64,000 nt of DNA from Actinomycetes bacterium (lineage in GTDB: Bacteria; Actinomycetota; Acidimicrobiia; Acidimicrobiales; JAJYXR01): the NCBI GenBank assembly GCA_021801795.1, contig JAJYXR010000022.1, forward strand, positions 38,644-102,643. Reading direction: 5' to 3'. Below are positions 16,675-25,944 of the stretch, in pieces (within the stretch, counting starts at the first letter, position 1; each line of letters opens with the position of its first letter). The translations under genes were made by a program, and so were the position numbers. The notes under the pieces were generated by a model that searched no databases, was not told the origin of the DNA, and saw only the letters and a list, made by a program, of their open reading frames with translations.

Positions 16675-18245
16675 TCCATCACGAACCCGAGTTCCCCTTC
16701 CTCACCACCCTGGTCCTCCTTCCTGCCGTCGGTGCGGTGCTCGCAGCTCTCGTTCCGCGGAGCATCTCCAAGGAGGCCGAGAGAAGGCTGGTCCAGGCCA
16801 TTGGCCTTGTCACCACCCTGCTCACCCTGGCCCTGGCCATCTGGGTGACGGTCCGCTTCCGGGTAGGTGACGGCGGCTACCAGATGACCAGCCGCCATAG
16901 CTGGGCCGCCACCCTCGGCATCTCCTGGCACCTCGGGGTAGACGGCATATCGTTGTTCCTGGTCCTGCTCACGGCAGTGCTATTCCCGGTGGCCCTCACC
17001 GGTGGTGCCGTAAAGCAGAACCCGCGGTCCTTCGTGGCCTGGATGCTCCTGCTCGAGGCCGGCTGCCTGGGGAGCTTCCTCTCGCTGGACGTGATCCTCT
17101 TCTTCATCTTCTTCGATCTGACCCTGGTGCCGGTCTACTTCGTGATCGCGGGATGGGGATTCGGTAACCGGTCCCATGCTGCCACGAAGTTCTTCCTATA
17201 CACCTTCCTCGGTTCCGCTCTGATGCTGGTGGCGATGGTGGCACTCGCGGTGATCCACGACTCCCAGACGGGCGTGTTCACCTTTGATCTGGTGTCCCTG
17301 GCCCATACGCACCTCAGCCTTTCCGACCAGGTGCTGCTCTTCCTCGGATTCACGGCAGCCTTCGCGGTGAAGGCACCTGTGTTCCCGTTCCATACCTGGT
17401 CTCCGGACGCCTACGCCGCAGCTCCTACCGGTGGAGCGGTGGCGCTTGCTGCGATCATGGCCAAGCTCGGCACCTACGGCATCATCCGGTTCGACCTGAC
17501 TCTGTTCCCGAGGGCCACCGTCGACCTCGCCCCGCTGCTTCTCACCCTCGGCGTAGCCGGGATCGTCTACGGAGCTGTCGTAGCCTGCGTGCAGCGGGAC
17601 CTGAAGCGGCTGGTGGCCTACTCCTCACTCGGGCATCTCGGGTTCATCGTGATCGGTATATTCGCGCTCAGCACCGACGGCCTCGCGGGCGGGGTGCTGG
17701 CAATGGTGAACCACGGGATCATCATCGCGGCCATCTTCCTCCTGATCGGCTGGATCTACGAACGGCGCGGCACCTGGAACGTGAAGGAGCTGAAGGGTCT
17801 CCAGCGCCCGGCACCCATCCTGGCGGCCTCCTTCACCGTCGTCATGCTGGCCGCCATCGGCCTGCCGGGCCTGAACGGCTTCGTGGGCGAGTTCCTCATC
17901 CTCCTAGGGACCTTCGTCGCACACCGCTGGTGGGCTGTGGTGGCCACCGCGGGAGTGGTCCTGTCGGCCCTATACCTGCTCTGGGCCTACCAGCAGGCAT
18001 TCCACGGCGTAGCAGACGAGGTCAATGCCCAGACCCGTGATCTGAGCTGGCGTGAGGGGTTGCTGATCGCACCCCTCATCGTGCTCATCGTGCTCATCGG
18101 TGTCTATCCGAAGCCAGTCCTCGACAGGATCACCCCCTCGGTGAACGACCTGGTGGCTCATGTCGACCGGGCTACCGGCGCGCCGGCAGCCCCGAAGATC
18201 GGTTACCGGGCGGCAGCGCCGGGCCGCACCAGGAGGCTGCCATGA
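16671..18245 (+). CDS. nuoM: NADH-quinone oxidoreductase subunit M
   Basis: 524 residues; middle antiporter-like, proton-pumping subunit with about 14 helices. Conserved elements: LLLEAGCLGSFLSLDVILFF, FPFHTWSPDAYAAAPTGGAV, and VVACVQRDLKRLVAYSSLGH with the key Lys. The ATG lies within the nuoL stop region and the stop overlaps nuoN by 4 bases. Confidence 0.97.
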   Translation: MIHHEPEFPFLTTLVLLPAVGAVLAALVPRSISKEAERRLVQAIGLVTTLLTLALAIWVTVRFRVGDGGYQMTSRHSWAATLGISWHLGVDGISLFLVLLTAVLFPVALTGGAVKQNPRSFVAWMLLLEAGCLGSFLSLDVILFFIFFDLTLVPVYFVIAGWGFGNRSHAATKFFLYTFLGSALMLVAMVALAVIHDSQTGVFTFDLVSLAHTHLSLSDQVLLFLGFTAAFAVKAPVFPFHTWSPDAYAAAPTGGAVALAAIMAKLGTYGIIRFDLTLFPRATVDLAPLLLTLGVAGIVYGAVVACVQRDLKRLVAYSSLGHLGFIVIGIFALSTDGLAGGVLAMVNHGIIIAAIFLLIGWIYERRGTWNVKELKGLQRPAPILAASFTVVMLAAIGLPGLNGFVGEFLILLGTFVAHRWWAVVATAGVVLSALYLLWAYQQAFHGVADEVNAQTRDLSWREGLLIAPLIVLIVLIGVYPKPVLDRITPSVNDLVAHVDRATGAPAAPKIGYRAAAPGRTRRLP

Positions 18246-19975
18246 GCCCTGCCCACCTGCTGACAGCGGCGCTGTCGGTCTCGGCTGTGAGGGGCGGCAC
18301 GCTCAGCCTCCCCCACATCGACTACCTGACGATCCTGCCCGAGCTCATCTTCCTTGGTGGCGCGCTGGTCATGCTCCTGCACTCCGCGCTCATCAGGCGC
18401 ACCATGGACGCTGCCACCTCGACATCCTGGGCACTTAGCGCGGCTACAGCGGCGCTGGTGGCCTCCCTGGTCCAGTGGTACGAGGTGAGCGCACACGGCC
18501 CGAAGGTGGCAGTGGCAGGGGCCGTGGCATTCGACGGTTTCAGCGTCTTCGTGACGATACTGGTGTCCTCGGCGACCCTGGTAGCGATACTCATTAGCCA
18601 CTCCTGGCTGGAGCGCGAGGGCGTGCGGGGTCCGGAGATGCAGGCTCTCATGCTCGTCTCCGCGATGGGGGCCATGCTGATGGGCGCAGCCAACGACCTC
18701 ATCATGGTCTTCCTGGGACTGGAGATCCTCTCGATCGCCCTCTACGTCCTCGCGGCCTTCGACCACCGACGCCCCGCTTCGGGCGAGGCAGCGCTCAAGT
18801 ACTTCATCCTCGGTGCCTTCTCCTCAGCCGTCTTCGTCTACGGGATAGCGCTGGTATACGGAGCAACCGGTACGACGAACCTGCCGCAGATCGCCGACTT
18901 CCTCTCCCGTAACCTGCTGCTGCACAACGGTCTGCTGCTCGGAGGTCTGGCGCTGCTCCTCGCAGGCTTCTGCTTCAAGATCGCAGCGGTGCCCTTCCAC
19001 ATGTGGACACCGGACGTCTACCAGGGGGCGCCGACGCCAGTCACCGGCTTCATGTCGGCCATAGCCAAGGTAGGCGGTTTCGCGGCCCTGCTCAGGGTAT
19101 TCGTCTCATCCTTCGGTCTGCTGAGAGCCGACTGGCAGCCTGCCATCTGGGTTATAGCAGCCTTGACGCTCCTGCTCGGTGCCTCCGTAGCCCTAGTCCA
19201 GCGGGACGTGAAGCGGATGCTGGCCTACTCGTCCATAAACCACGCCGGCTTCGTGCTCCTGGGGCTCCAGGCTGCCACCAGCCGCGGGGTATCGGACTCC
19301 CTCTACTACCTCTTCGCCTACGCCTTCATGGCTCTCGGCAGCTTCGCCGTAGTGAGCATCGTAGGTGCCAAGGGCGATGGGAACCACCGCCTGGATGCCT
19401 ACCGCTCCCTCGGCAGACGCCATCCCTGGCTGGCGGCGGCCTTCACGGTGTTCCTGCTCGGACAGGCCGGCATCCCCTTCACCACCGGCTTCCTCGCCAA
19501 GCTCGCCGTGGTGGAGGCTGCCGTCGAGGCGCACTCGGTATGGCTCGCCGGCATCGCGATGGTGTCCGCCGTGGTGGCAGCCTTCTTCTACCTTGGTCTG
19601 GTCCGCCTCATGTGGGCGGCTCCGGCCGCCGACGCCCCAGTGGCAGGCGCCCCAGCAGGGGCAATGGCGAGCGTGGGTGCAGCCACAGCATCTATGCAGC
19701 CGGCTGAGCGAGTCTCAGCCGGCGCTCTGGCGTCCCCTGTGGGGACCGCGGCAGGGCAGGTGTCGGGTTCTGCGGCTGGGTCTCCCGCGGGGGCTGGCAG
19801 CACCTCAGGAGAGGAGGCCGGCAGCACCTCCGAAGAGACGGAGGAGCCAGCCCTGTCGACTCCACTGGGAGTTGGTATCGCCATCGCGCTGTGTGCCGGC
19901 GTGACGGTGGTGTTTGGGGTCATACCAGCTCCCCTGCTGGACTTCGCCCATCAGGCGACCTTGCTCATCCGCTGA
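18242..19975 (+). CDS. nuoN: NADH-quinone oxidoreductase subunit N
   Basis: 577 residues; third antiporter-like subunit and last gene of the operon. Conserved elements include LEILSIALYVLAAFDH, ALKYFILGAFSSAVFVYGIA, VPFHMWTPDVYQGAPTPVTG and ALVQRDVKRMLAYSSINHAG. Between the penultimate and last helices (about residues 465-545) there is an Ala/Gly/Ser/Thr-rich hydrophilic insert that most NuoN lack. Its 3' end overlaps the convergent gene's 3' end by 11 bases, leaving no room for a separate terminator. Confidence 0.96.
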   Translation: MSPAHLLTAALSVSAVRGGTLSLPHIDYLTILPELIFLGGALVMLLHSALIRRTMDAATSTSWALSAATAALVASLVQWYEVSAHGPKVAVAGAVAFDGFSVFVTILVSSATLVAILISHSWLEREGVRGPEMQALMLVSAMGAMLMGAANDLIMVFLGLEILSIALYVLAAFDHRRPASGEAALKYFILGAFSSAVFVYGIALVYGATGTTNLPQIADFLSRNLLLHNGLLLGGLALLLAGFCFKIAAVPFHMWTPDVYQGAPTPVTGFMSAIAKVGGFAALLRVFVSSFGLLRADWQPAIWVIAALTLLLGASVALVQRDVKRMLAYSSINHAGFVLLGLQAATSRGVSDSLYYLFAYAFMALGSFAVVSIVGAKGDGNHRLDAYRSLGRRHPWLAAAFTVFLLGQAGIPFTTGFLAKLAVVEAAVEAHSVWLAGIAMVSAVVAAFFYLGLVRLMWAAPAADAPVAGAPAGAMASVGAATASMQPAERVSAGALASPVGTAAGQVSGSAAGSPAGAGSTSGEEAGSTSEETEEPALSTPLGVGIAIALCAGVTVVFGVIPAPLLDFAHQATLLIR

Positions 19976-22900
19976 GAACCGGGTCCTGGCTGGGTGCTTC
20001 ACCTCCGGGCGCCTCACCGCCGGTCGCCGTTCGGTCTGCCTCGGCGGGCGCCAGGTCGCCGGCTCTCTTGGAGCGGGAGGGGGCCAAGAGCCTTCCCACC
20101 ACCGGGACGTCGGAGAGCGACTCTGCGCGCAGTATGGCCAGCGTCACCGCTACCAGGTGCTCCGGCGCGTCGTAGACGACGTAGCGGGAGAGCCAGTCAG
20201 GGTCGTACTTCGCGTTGAAGCGCCACAGGGATTCGATCTGGAGGAACCCTGACATCTTCCTGAGCGCCCATCGTTCGGCGCGCTGGGCTATGCCGTCGCC
20301 GCGCTCGCCGTCCAGGACGGAGCGCATCGCGGCGAAGTTCAGGCTGAGGCCCCTCGCTCCCTGCCCGGCCAGGTGCTCGATGGTGGATACGAGCGCGAAG
20401 TCGATCAGCCCGTTCGGGTGGTCCCCGGTGTCGCGGCGCATGAGGTCGAGGGAGTAGCCACCAATCCCTGGTGCTGGCACGAACTGGCACATGGCGACCG
20501 GGGTGCCTTCTGGGTCGCGTACCACCGCCAGGAGTAGGCCATGGTCCCGCGGGTCGAAGATGCGCCCGAGCATCATGGAGAACCCCCGCTCCTCGTCGCC
20601 GCGCCGGCTCTTGGCCATCAGCGTGGCCAACTCCGCCGCGGTAGGAGCGTCGAGGACTGCCGGATCGTGGAAGGAGACGCTATATCCGTAGCGGGCGATG
20701 CGGTTATGGGCTTGGCGGAGGCCCTTCATGTGCTTGCCGGCCAGGGAGAAGCTCTGTATGTCGACCACGGCCTCGTCGCCGATGTAGATGTCGTGCATGC
20801 CGGTCATCCGGTAGAGAGGAAGCCATTCCTCGCCGGCTCCCATGAGAGCGACTATCCAGCTCTGGGACTCCGCGAAGCGCCGGAAGGCATTCCAGGCCTG
20901 TGCTCGCTCGCTGGCGGGACCGATGGGGTCGGGAGAGACCAGGCAGACCCCGCCGTAGATGGCGTAGGCGACCAGGGTGTCGCGGTGGAAGAACCAGCGC
21001 TTGTCTGCACGCAGGGCGAAGTAGTCGAGCGTCCCCGCACCGTGGCGGTTCACGATGTCGCGGGCGCGGATCTCGGCGGCCTTCCCCGAGGAGCGGCGCC
21101 TGTCCACTACTGGCCTGGTAGCCAGGATGACTGCGATGAAGGCAAGCGCTATGCCTACCGCCAGCAGGCTGGGCGAGAGGAAGTCCTCCAGCCGGTCGGG
21201 CAGCCCGATCTCCTGAATGCCGACCATGCGGCTCAGCACCGCCTCGATCGCCTGGAACAGGCCCAGGGAGGTCGGCTGGTGCCGCCGGGGCAGGTGGACG
21301 CCGAGCTCGATGATGGTGGTGGCGATAACGGTGGTGCCGACTGCGCCCAGCAGGAGCGTGAGGAGGGCAGAGCGCAGTGAGGTCCTGTCGGATGCGGCTG
21401 CGAACTGGGAGCGTTCCGCCAGCAGCACCAGCAGGACGCCGAGCGTCACCAGCGTTCCCAGGGTGTCTCCTCCATGGGCCAGGTGGAGGACCAGGGTGAG
21501 CGCGAGCAGCCCCACAGCGATGGCCCATGCCCGCTTCTGCCCCCGGCGCACCCCGCGGGCCAATGCCAGGAGACCTATTGCCCCGAGCGCTACCAGGGCA
21601 CCTGCCGCCTGGGTGGCACCGAGGGGCAGCACCTGCTCTACCAGGTGCAGGTGGCTCCGCAGCGGGGGCTGGAGCGCACTCGCGAGGTCAGCCAGCCCGG
21701 CCAGCCCTATCGCGGCGGATGCGACCCGGCGGACCCGGCGCGAGCGTCTCTTCAGCGCTCCCAGGTCAGGTGGAGGTGGCCAGGACGCGCCGCTCGGGTG
21801 CGCGGCCACCATGGTCGGGAAGCTGTCGTGGGCTGCCTCCCCCCTGGCTGCTACTCGCTCCAGCAAGCTGGTCGACGGCTCGTCCGAGCGTGCCAGGAAG
21901 AGGCGGATATGGAGGTCTGCTCCGGTCTCCAGCTCCACCCACGATGTCTGCCTGCTCTCCAGGAACACCGGCGGGAGACCCAGGCGCCCCGGCCGTTCCT
22001 CGACCAGGTAGCCGGCCACCCCCGGAGACGCGAAGAACCCGTTCACACCTGGTCCCTCGCCATGGCGGGTGGTTCCTAGGTGGGTGAGCTCCGCCTGGAG
22101 GCTGTATCCGCTTATCAGCCCCGTGTATCCCTGCCCGAGCAGCTCCCTGGCGAAGTCCCTGCCAGCGTCGTTGGCGCTGTTGTACCCAGGGATCTGCTGG
22201 TCGAGGAGGCCGGGCAGCCTTCCGCCACCTAGAGCAGACCATGCCTTCCGGCTGATCACAGCGAGCACGCCCAGCAGCACCAGAAGCTCTGCCAGCGCGA
22301 TGAGGCCGGCTGCTGCGAGCCGGTCGGCCCAGCCGGCCTGTCCTGCCTGTGCGATGAGCCGGTGGGGGGTCGGGTGGCTGGCGAAGAGCCGGTCGAGCAG
22401 TCCGACCAGGAAGGGGAACCGCAGCACCACCGCTGCCGCGAAGGGGAGCAGGAGCCACCAGGCATAGCGGGCCATCCGCCGGTACAGCAGGCGTGAGGTG
22501 AGGAACCGGTGCAGGCTGGCTGGATCGGCCAGGTGGTCCATGCCCTCGGACCAGGGCCGAGACGAGCGGTCGATCTCCTCGGCGGTCAGCCCGCCGCCCA
22601 CCGGCAGGTGCACGAGCAGATCACGACGGCCGGGCTCCGGATGCTCCGGTATCGAGAGCCTGCGCCCCCCCTCTATCCTCACCAGGCGCTCCCCGGTGGC
22701 AGTGGTGAGCGCGAGGTCGACAGAGGGCTCGATTCGCACCCCCATCGACTCGAGCTGGTGGCCTACGGCTTCCACGGAGGCCACCTCGGCATCGTGCTCG
22801 CCTGGTATCCAGATCACCCGGCGGTCGCATCCACCTGCGAACTCCTCCATGGATGCAGCCAGCTCGTGATGGGCTGCGAGCGCTGCACGCACGAAACCGG

Positions 22901-23207
22901 CAGGGCCCCCGGATCCGGAGTCGCCGGCAGGGCCCCCGGATTCCCCATCGGCAGCATGGTGCTGGTCCTCGCCTGGGTGATCCGGCAGCTGGCGGGCTGG
23001 CCAGGCCGCGCGGGCGTCGAAGAGATTACCGGCAAGGACCAGGACGCCAGCCCCCTGCCAGGAGCCCAGTGCCGTCGCGAGGGCCCGGGTGGCCGACGTG
23101 GAGGCGGGAGTCGCGCTCGGGGTGAGAAGCAGGTTCGCCACGACGCCGACCTTTCGCCCTACGTCGAGGGGAACCCGTGTGGGCGACTCGTTGGGTGGGA
23201 CCGCCAT
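19965..23207 (-). CDS. Fused metallophosphoesterase-like / DUF2156 (MprF/LysX-like) membrane protein
   Basis: 1080 residues from the ATG at 23207, preceded by AGAGGGG; a longer frame to 23336 starts with unrelated Cys-rich sequence. Residues 15-240 resemble a metallophosphoesterase, but the metal-binding motifs are altered: ANLLL where SDLHL is expected, AGNLFD (N61) for AGDLFD, and PGEHD (136-139) for GNHD. Membrane helices follow near 255-275 and 310-330 and in a cluster at about 540-690. The C-terminal 350 residues are a DUF2156 domain like that of phosphatidylglycerol lysyltransferases (ALRADKRWFFHRDTLVAYAI; SFSLAGKHMKGLRQAHNRI; PVAMCQFVPA). Family knowledge suggests aminoacylation of a membrane lipid; the substrate is unknown. 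The phosphoesterase part may be inactive. Confidence 0.8.
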   Translation of the reverse strand: MAVPPNESPTRVPLDVGRKVGVVANLLLTPSATPASTSATRALATALGSWQGAGVLVLAGNLFDARAAWPARQLPDHPGEDQHHAADGESGGPAGDSGSGGPAGFVRAALAAHHELAASMEEFAGGCDRRVIWIPGEHDAEVASVEAVGHQLESMGVRIEPSVDLALTTATGERLVRIEGGRRLSIPEHPEPGRRDLLVHLPVGGGLTAEEIDRSSRPWSEGMDHLADPASLHRFLTSRLLYRRMARYAWWLLLPFAAAVVLRFPFLVGLLDRLFASHPTPHRLIAQAGQAGWADRLAAAGLIALAELLVLLGVLAVISRKAWSALGGGRLPGLLDQQIPGYNSANDAGRDFARELLGQGYTGLISGYSLQAELTHLGTTRHGEGPGVNGFFASPGVAGYLVEERPGRLGLPPVFLESRQTSWVELETGADLHIRLFLARSDEPSTSLLERVAARGEAAHDSFPTMVAAHPSGASWPPPPDLGALKRRSRRVRRVASAAIGLAGLADLASALQPPLRSHLHLVEQVLPLGATQAAGALVALGAIGLLALARGVRRGQKRAWAIAVGLLALTLVLHLAHGGDTLGTLVTLGVLLVLLAERSQFAAASDRTSLRSALLTLLLGAVGTTVIATTIIELGVHLPRRHQPTSLGLFQAIEAVLSRMVGIQEIGLPDRLEDFLSPSLLAVGIALAFIAVILATRPVVDRRRSSGKAAEIRARDIVNRHGAGTLDYFALRADKRWFFHRDTLVAYAIYGGVCLVSPDPIGPASERAQAWNAFRRFAESQSWIVALMGAGEEWLPLYRMTGMHDIYIGDEAVVDIQSFSLAGKHMKGLRQAHNRIARYGYSVSFHDPAVLDAPTAAELATLMAKSRRGDEERGFSMMLGRIFDPRDHGLLLAVVRDPEGTPVAMCQFVPAPGIGGYSLDLMRRDTGDHPNGLIDFALVSTIEHLAGQGARGLSLNFAAMRSVLDGERGDGIAQRAERWALRKMSGFLQIESLWRFNAKYDPDWLSRYVVYDAPEHLVAVTLAILRAESLSDVPVVGRLLAPSRSKRAGDLAPAEADRTATGGEAPGGEAPSQDPVLSG

Positions 23208-23428
23208 GGCCCCTCTATTCTGGCAGGCCCGGCACCCCATGGTGCGCCGCTGGCTACAGGCCCATCCAGGACCGCTGCTCGTCGTCAGGCAATGGAATGC
23301 GGCAGCATTTAGGCTGGGCGCGGTCCAGGGCCCCATGCGGTGCCCGCAGCCGGACCGCGGGGCGCACCGAGCGGCCTACATAGACCTACCGAGACCCACA
23401 GATAGACGAAAGAGGGGGAACCCAGGCC

Positions 23429-25417
23429 ATGACCGACGAAGTCGCCAGCACCGAGGGCAGGGCAGCGATCGAGGACTTCTACACAGAGGATCGCCGCTTC
23501 CCGCCGCCGGAGGAGTTCAGGGCCAACGCGCTGGTCACCGACCGCTCGCTCTACGACCAGGCAGATGCCGACTGGCAGTCCTTCTGGGAAGACCAGGCCA
23601 GGTCGCTCGACTGGTTCGAGCCATGGCACACGGTGCTCGAGTGGGATCTGCCCTTCGCCCGGTGGTTCGTCGGCGGGAAGCTGAACGTCTCCTACAACTG
23701 CCTCGATCGTCACGTCGCTGCCGGCCGGGGGGATCGGGTGGCCTACTACTTCGAGGGGGAGCCCGGCGACCGCAGGACCATCACCTACGCCGAGCTGCTG
23801 GCAGAGGTGGAGCGCTTCGCGAACGTGCTCAGGTCACTGGGGGTCGAGCGCTCCGACCGGGTCGCCATCTACATGCCCATGATCCCCGAGCTGCCGGTCG
23901 CGATGCTGGCCTGCACGCGTATCGGTGCAGCACACTCGGTGGTCTTCGGAGGCTTCTCGCCCGACGCGCTGAGGGACCGGATCGAGGATGCACAGGCGAA
24001 GGTGCTCATCACCGCTGACGGAGGCTGGAGGCGAGGTTCCCCGGTGCGCCTGAAGGAGAATGCAGACGCGGCGCTTGAGGGCACCTCCTCGGTCCAGCAT
24101 GTGGTGGTGGCCCGCCGTGTCACCGAGATCGATGGGAAGCCCGTTCCCATGACCCCAGGCCGGGACCAGTTCTGGGACGATCTGATGGCCGCCGCGGACC
24201 CCTCCTGCGTGGCTGTTCCGCTGGACTCCGAGGAGTTGCTCTACCTTCTCTACACCTCCGGCACCACCGCCAGACCTAAGGGCATCATGCACACCACCGG
24301 TGGCTATCTCACCCAGGCTGCCTTCACCCACCGCTACGTCTTCGACCTACATCCCGAGACCGATGTCTACTGGTGCGCTGCCGACATCGGCTGGGTTACC
24401 GGTCACACCTATATCGTCTACGGCCCGCTGGCGAACGGTGCGACCAGCGTGATCTACGAGGGCACCCCCGACTACCCCGCGAAGGACCGGTGGTGGGAGA
24501 TAGTCGAGCGCTACGGGGTCACCATCCTCTACTGCGCCCCCACCGCGATCCGGACCTTCATGAAGTGGGGAGACTCCTATCCCGGCTCCCATGACCTGAG
24601 CAGCCTCAGGCTTCTGGGATCGGTCGGGGAGCCGATAAACCCCGAGGCATGGATGTGGTACCAGTCACGTATCGGCACCGGCCGGTGCCCGGTGGTGGAC
24701 ACCTGGTGGCAGACGGAGACCGGAGGGATCATGATCTCGCCGCTGCCTGGGGTGACCACCACGAAGCCGGGATCAGCCACCTTCCCGCTGCCTGGGATCG
24801 GCGCAGAGGTGGTCGATGACGACGGCAAGCCGGTGGAGCGGGGTGGCGGCTACCTCACCCTCACCCGGCCATGGCCGGGGATGCTGCGGGGCATCTACGG
24901 AGATCCCGAGCGCTACCGCGCTACCTACTGGAGCCGCTTCGAGGGCCGCTACTTCGCAGGCGACGGCGCGAAGGTCGACGAGGATGGCTACCTATGGCTG
25001 CTGGGGCGGGTGGACGATGTCATGAACGTCTCCGGTCACAGGGTCTCCACTACCGAGGTGGAGTCGGCTCTGGTGGACCACAGCGCTGTAGCCGAGGCTG
25101 CCGTGGTGGGGGCGAAGGACGACACCACCGGCCAGGCCGTCATCGCGTTCGTCACCCTGAAGTCGGGTGAGGCGCCGAGCGAGGAACGCGGCGAGGAGCT
25201 GCGCCGTCACGTGGCGACGAAGATAGGCGCCATAGCTCGACCGAAGACGGTGGTCTTCACCGAGGAGCTCCCCAAGACCCGTTCGGGCAAGATCATGAGG
25301 CGCCTCCTGAAGGACGTGGCCGAGGGACGCGACCTGGGCGACACCACCACCCTGGCCGATGCGGGGGTGGTGGAGGAGATAAGACGGCTCTCGGCGGCGA
25401 ACCCGACGGAGGAGTGA
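23429..25417 (+). CDS. acs: Acetyl-CoA synthetase (AMP-forming)
   Basis: 662 residues, the normal length. It converts acetate, ATP and CoA to acetyl-CoA through acetyl-AMP. Core motifs are intact: [20 protein letters not shown] (A3, ATP phosphate loop), [10 protein letters not shown] (A5), [20 protein letters not shown] (A7-A8) and [13 protein letters not shown] with the catalytic lysine (A10), whose acetylation commonly regulates this enzyme. The N-terminal [15 protein letters not shown] is typical of Acs. It is transcribed divergently from the DUF2156 gene with a 221-base gap and overlaps the next gene by 4 bases. Confidence 0.95.
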   Translation: MTDEVASTEGRAAIEDFYTEDRRFPPPEEFRANALVTDRSLYDQADADWQSFWEDQARSLDWFEPWHTVLEWDLPFARWFVGGKLNVSYNCLDRHVAAGRGDRVAYYFEGEPGDRRTITYAELLAEVERFANVLRSLGVERSDRVAIYMPMIPELPVAMLACTRIGAAHSVVFGGFSPDALRDRIEDAQAKVLITADGGWRRGSPVRLKENADAALEGTSSVQHVVVARRVTEIDGKPVPMTPGRDQFWDDLMAAADPSCVAVPLDSEELLYLLYTSGTTARPKGIMHTTGGYLTQAAFTHRYVFDLHPETDVYWCAADIGWVTGHTYIVYGPLANGATSVIYEGTPDYPAKDRWWEIVERYGVTILYCAPTAIRTFMKWGDSYPGSHDLSSLRLLGSVGEPINPEAWMWYQSRIGTGRCPVVDTWWQTETGGIMISPLPGVTTTKPGSATFPLPGIGAEVVDDDGKPVERGGGYLTLTRPWPGMLRGIYGDPERYRATYWSRFEGRYFAGDGAKVDEDGYLWLLGRVDDVMNVSGHRVSTTEVESALVDHSAVAEAAVVGAKDDTTGQAVIAFVTLKSGEAPSEERGEELRRHVATKIGAIARPKTVVFTEELPKTRSGKIMRRLLKDVAEGRDLGDTTTLADAGVVEEIRRLSAANPTEE

Positions 25418-25944
25418 GGGTTTCCCACATCCCCGACCCGACTACGGGTTCCCCTCTGGTGCAAGTGCCATCGAACTGGCACTGGCACGGGGAGCCCCTC
25501 GCTGGGCGCGAGGCGGTCGTCTTCGACATAGACGGCGTTCTCTCCGATGCCGCGGGCCGCCAGCACTTCCTGGCCAGCGACAGACGCGACTGGGAGGCCT
25601 TCTTCCAGGCGTGCGGCGATGACCCGGTGGTCGACGAGCTGGCTATCCTCCTTGGGCTCCTCGACGGGGAGCTGGCTGTGGTCCTCCTGACCGGTCGTCC
25701 CCTGAGGGTCCGCCCCCAGACCCTGGCCTGGCTCGAGCGCTACTCCATCCGCTACGACCTGCTGGTGATGCGTGAGCACGGGGACTCCGTGAGGGTGTCG
25801 CAGTACAAGAGGTCGTCGGTACGTGCGCTCAGGGCCTACGGGTTCGAGCTGCTACTCGCGTTCGAGGACGACCCGAAGAACAGGGACATGTTCCATGCCG
25901 AGGGTGTGCCCTGCGTATACATCCACTCCGGCTACTACGGCTGA
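25414..25944 (+). CDS. HAD-superfamily hydrolase
   Basis: 176 residues, GTG start overlapping acs by 4 bases. HAD motif I is [11 protein letters not shown] with nucleophile D38 and general acid D40; motif II is VVLLTGRP; motif III/IV corresponds to the later Lys region and [15 protein letters not shown] with the acidic pair. The short length and small cap resemble polynucleotide 3'-phosphatase-like or phosphatase-type HADs; the substrate cannot be told. Coupling to acs suggests co-expression, not necessarily shared function. Its 3' end overlaps the convergent lnt-like gene by 10 bases. Confidence 0.8.
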   Translation: MRVSHIPDPTTGSPLVQVPSNWHWHGEPLAGREAVVFDIDGVLSDAAGRQHFLASDRRDWEAFFQACGDDPVVDELAILLGLLDGELAVVLLTGRPLRVRPQTLAWLERYSIRYDLLVMREHGDSVRVSQYKRSSVRALRAYGFELLLAFEDDPKNRDMFHAEGVPCVYIHSGYYG

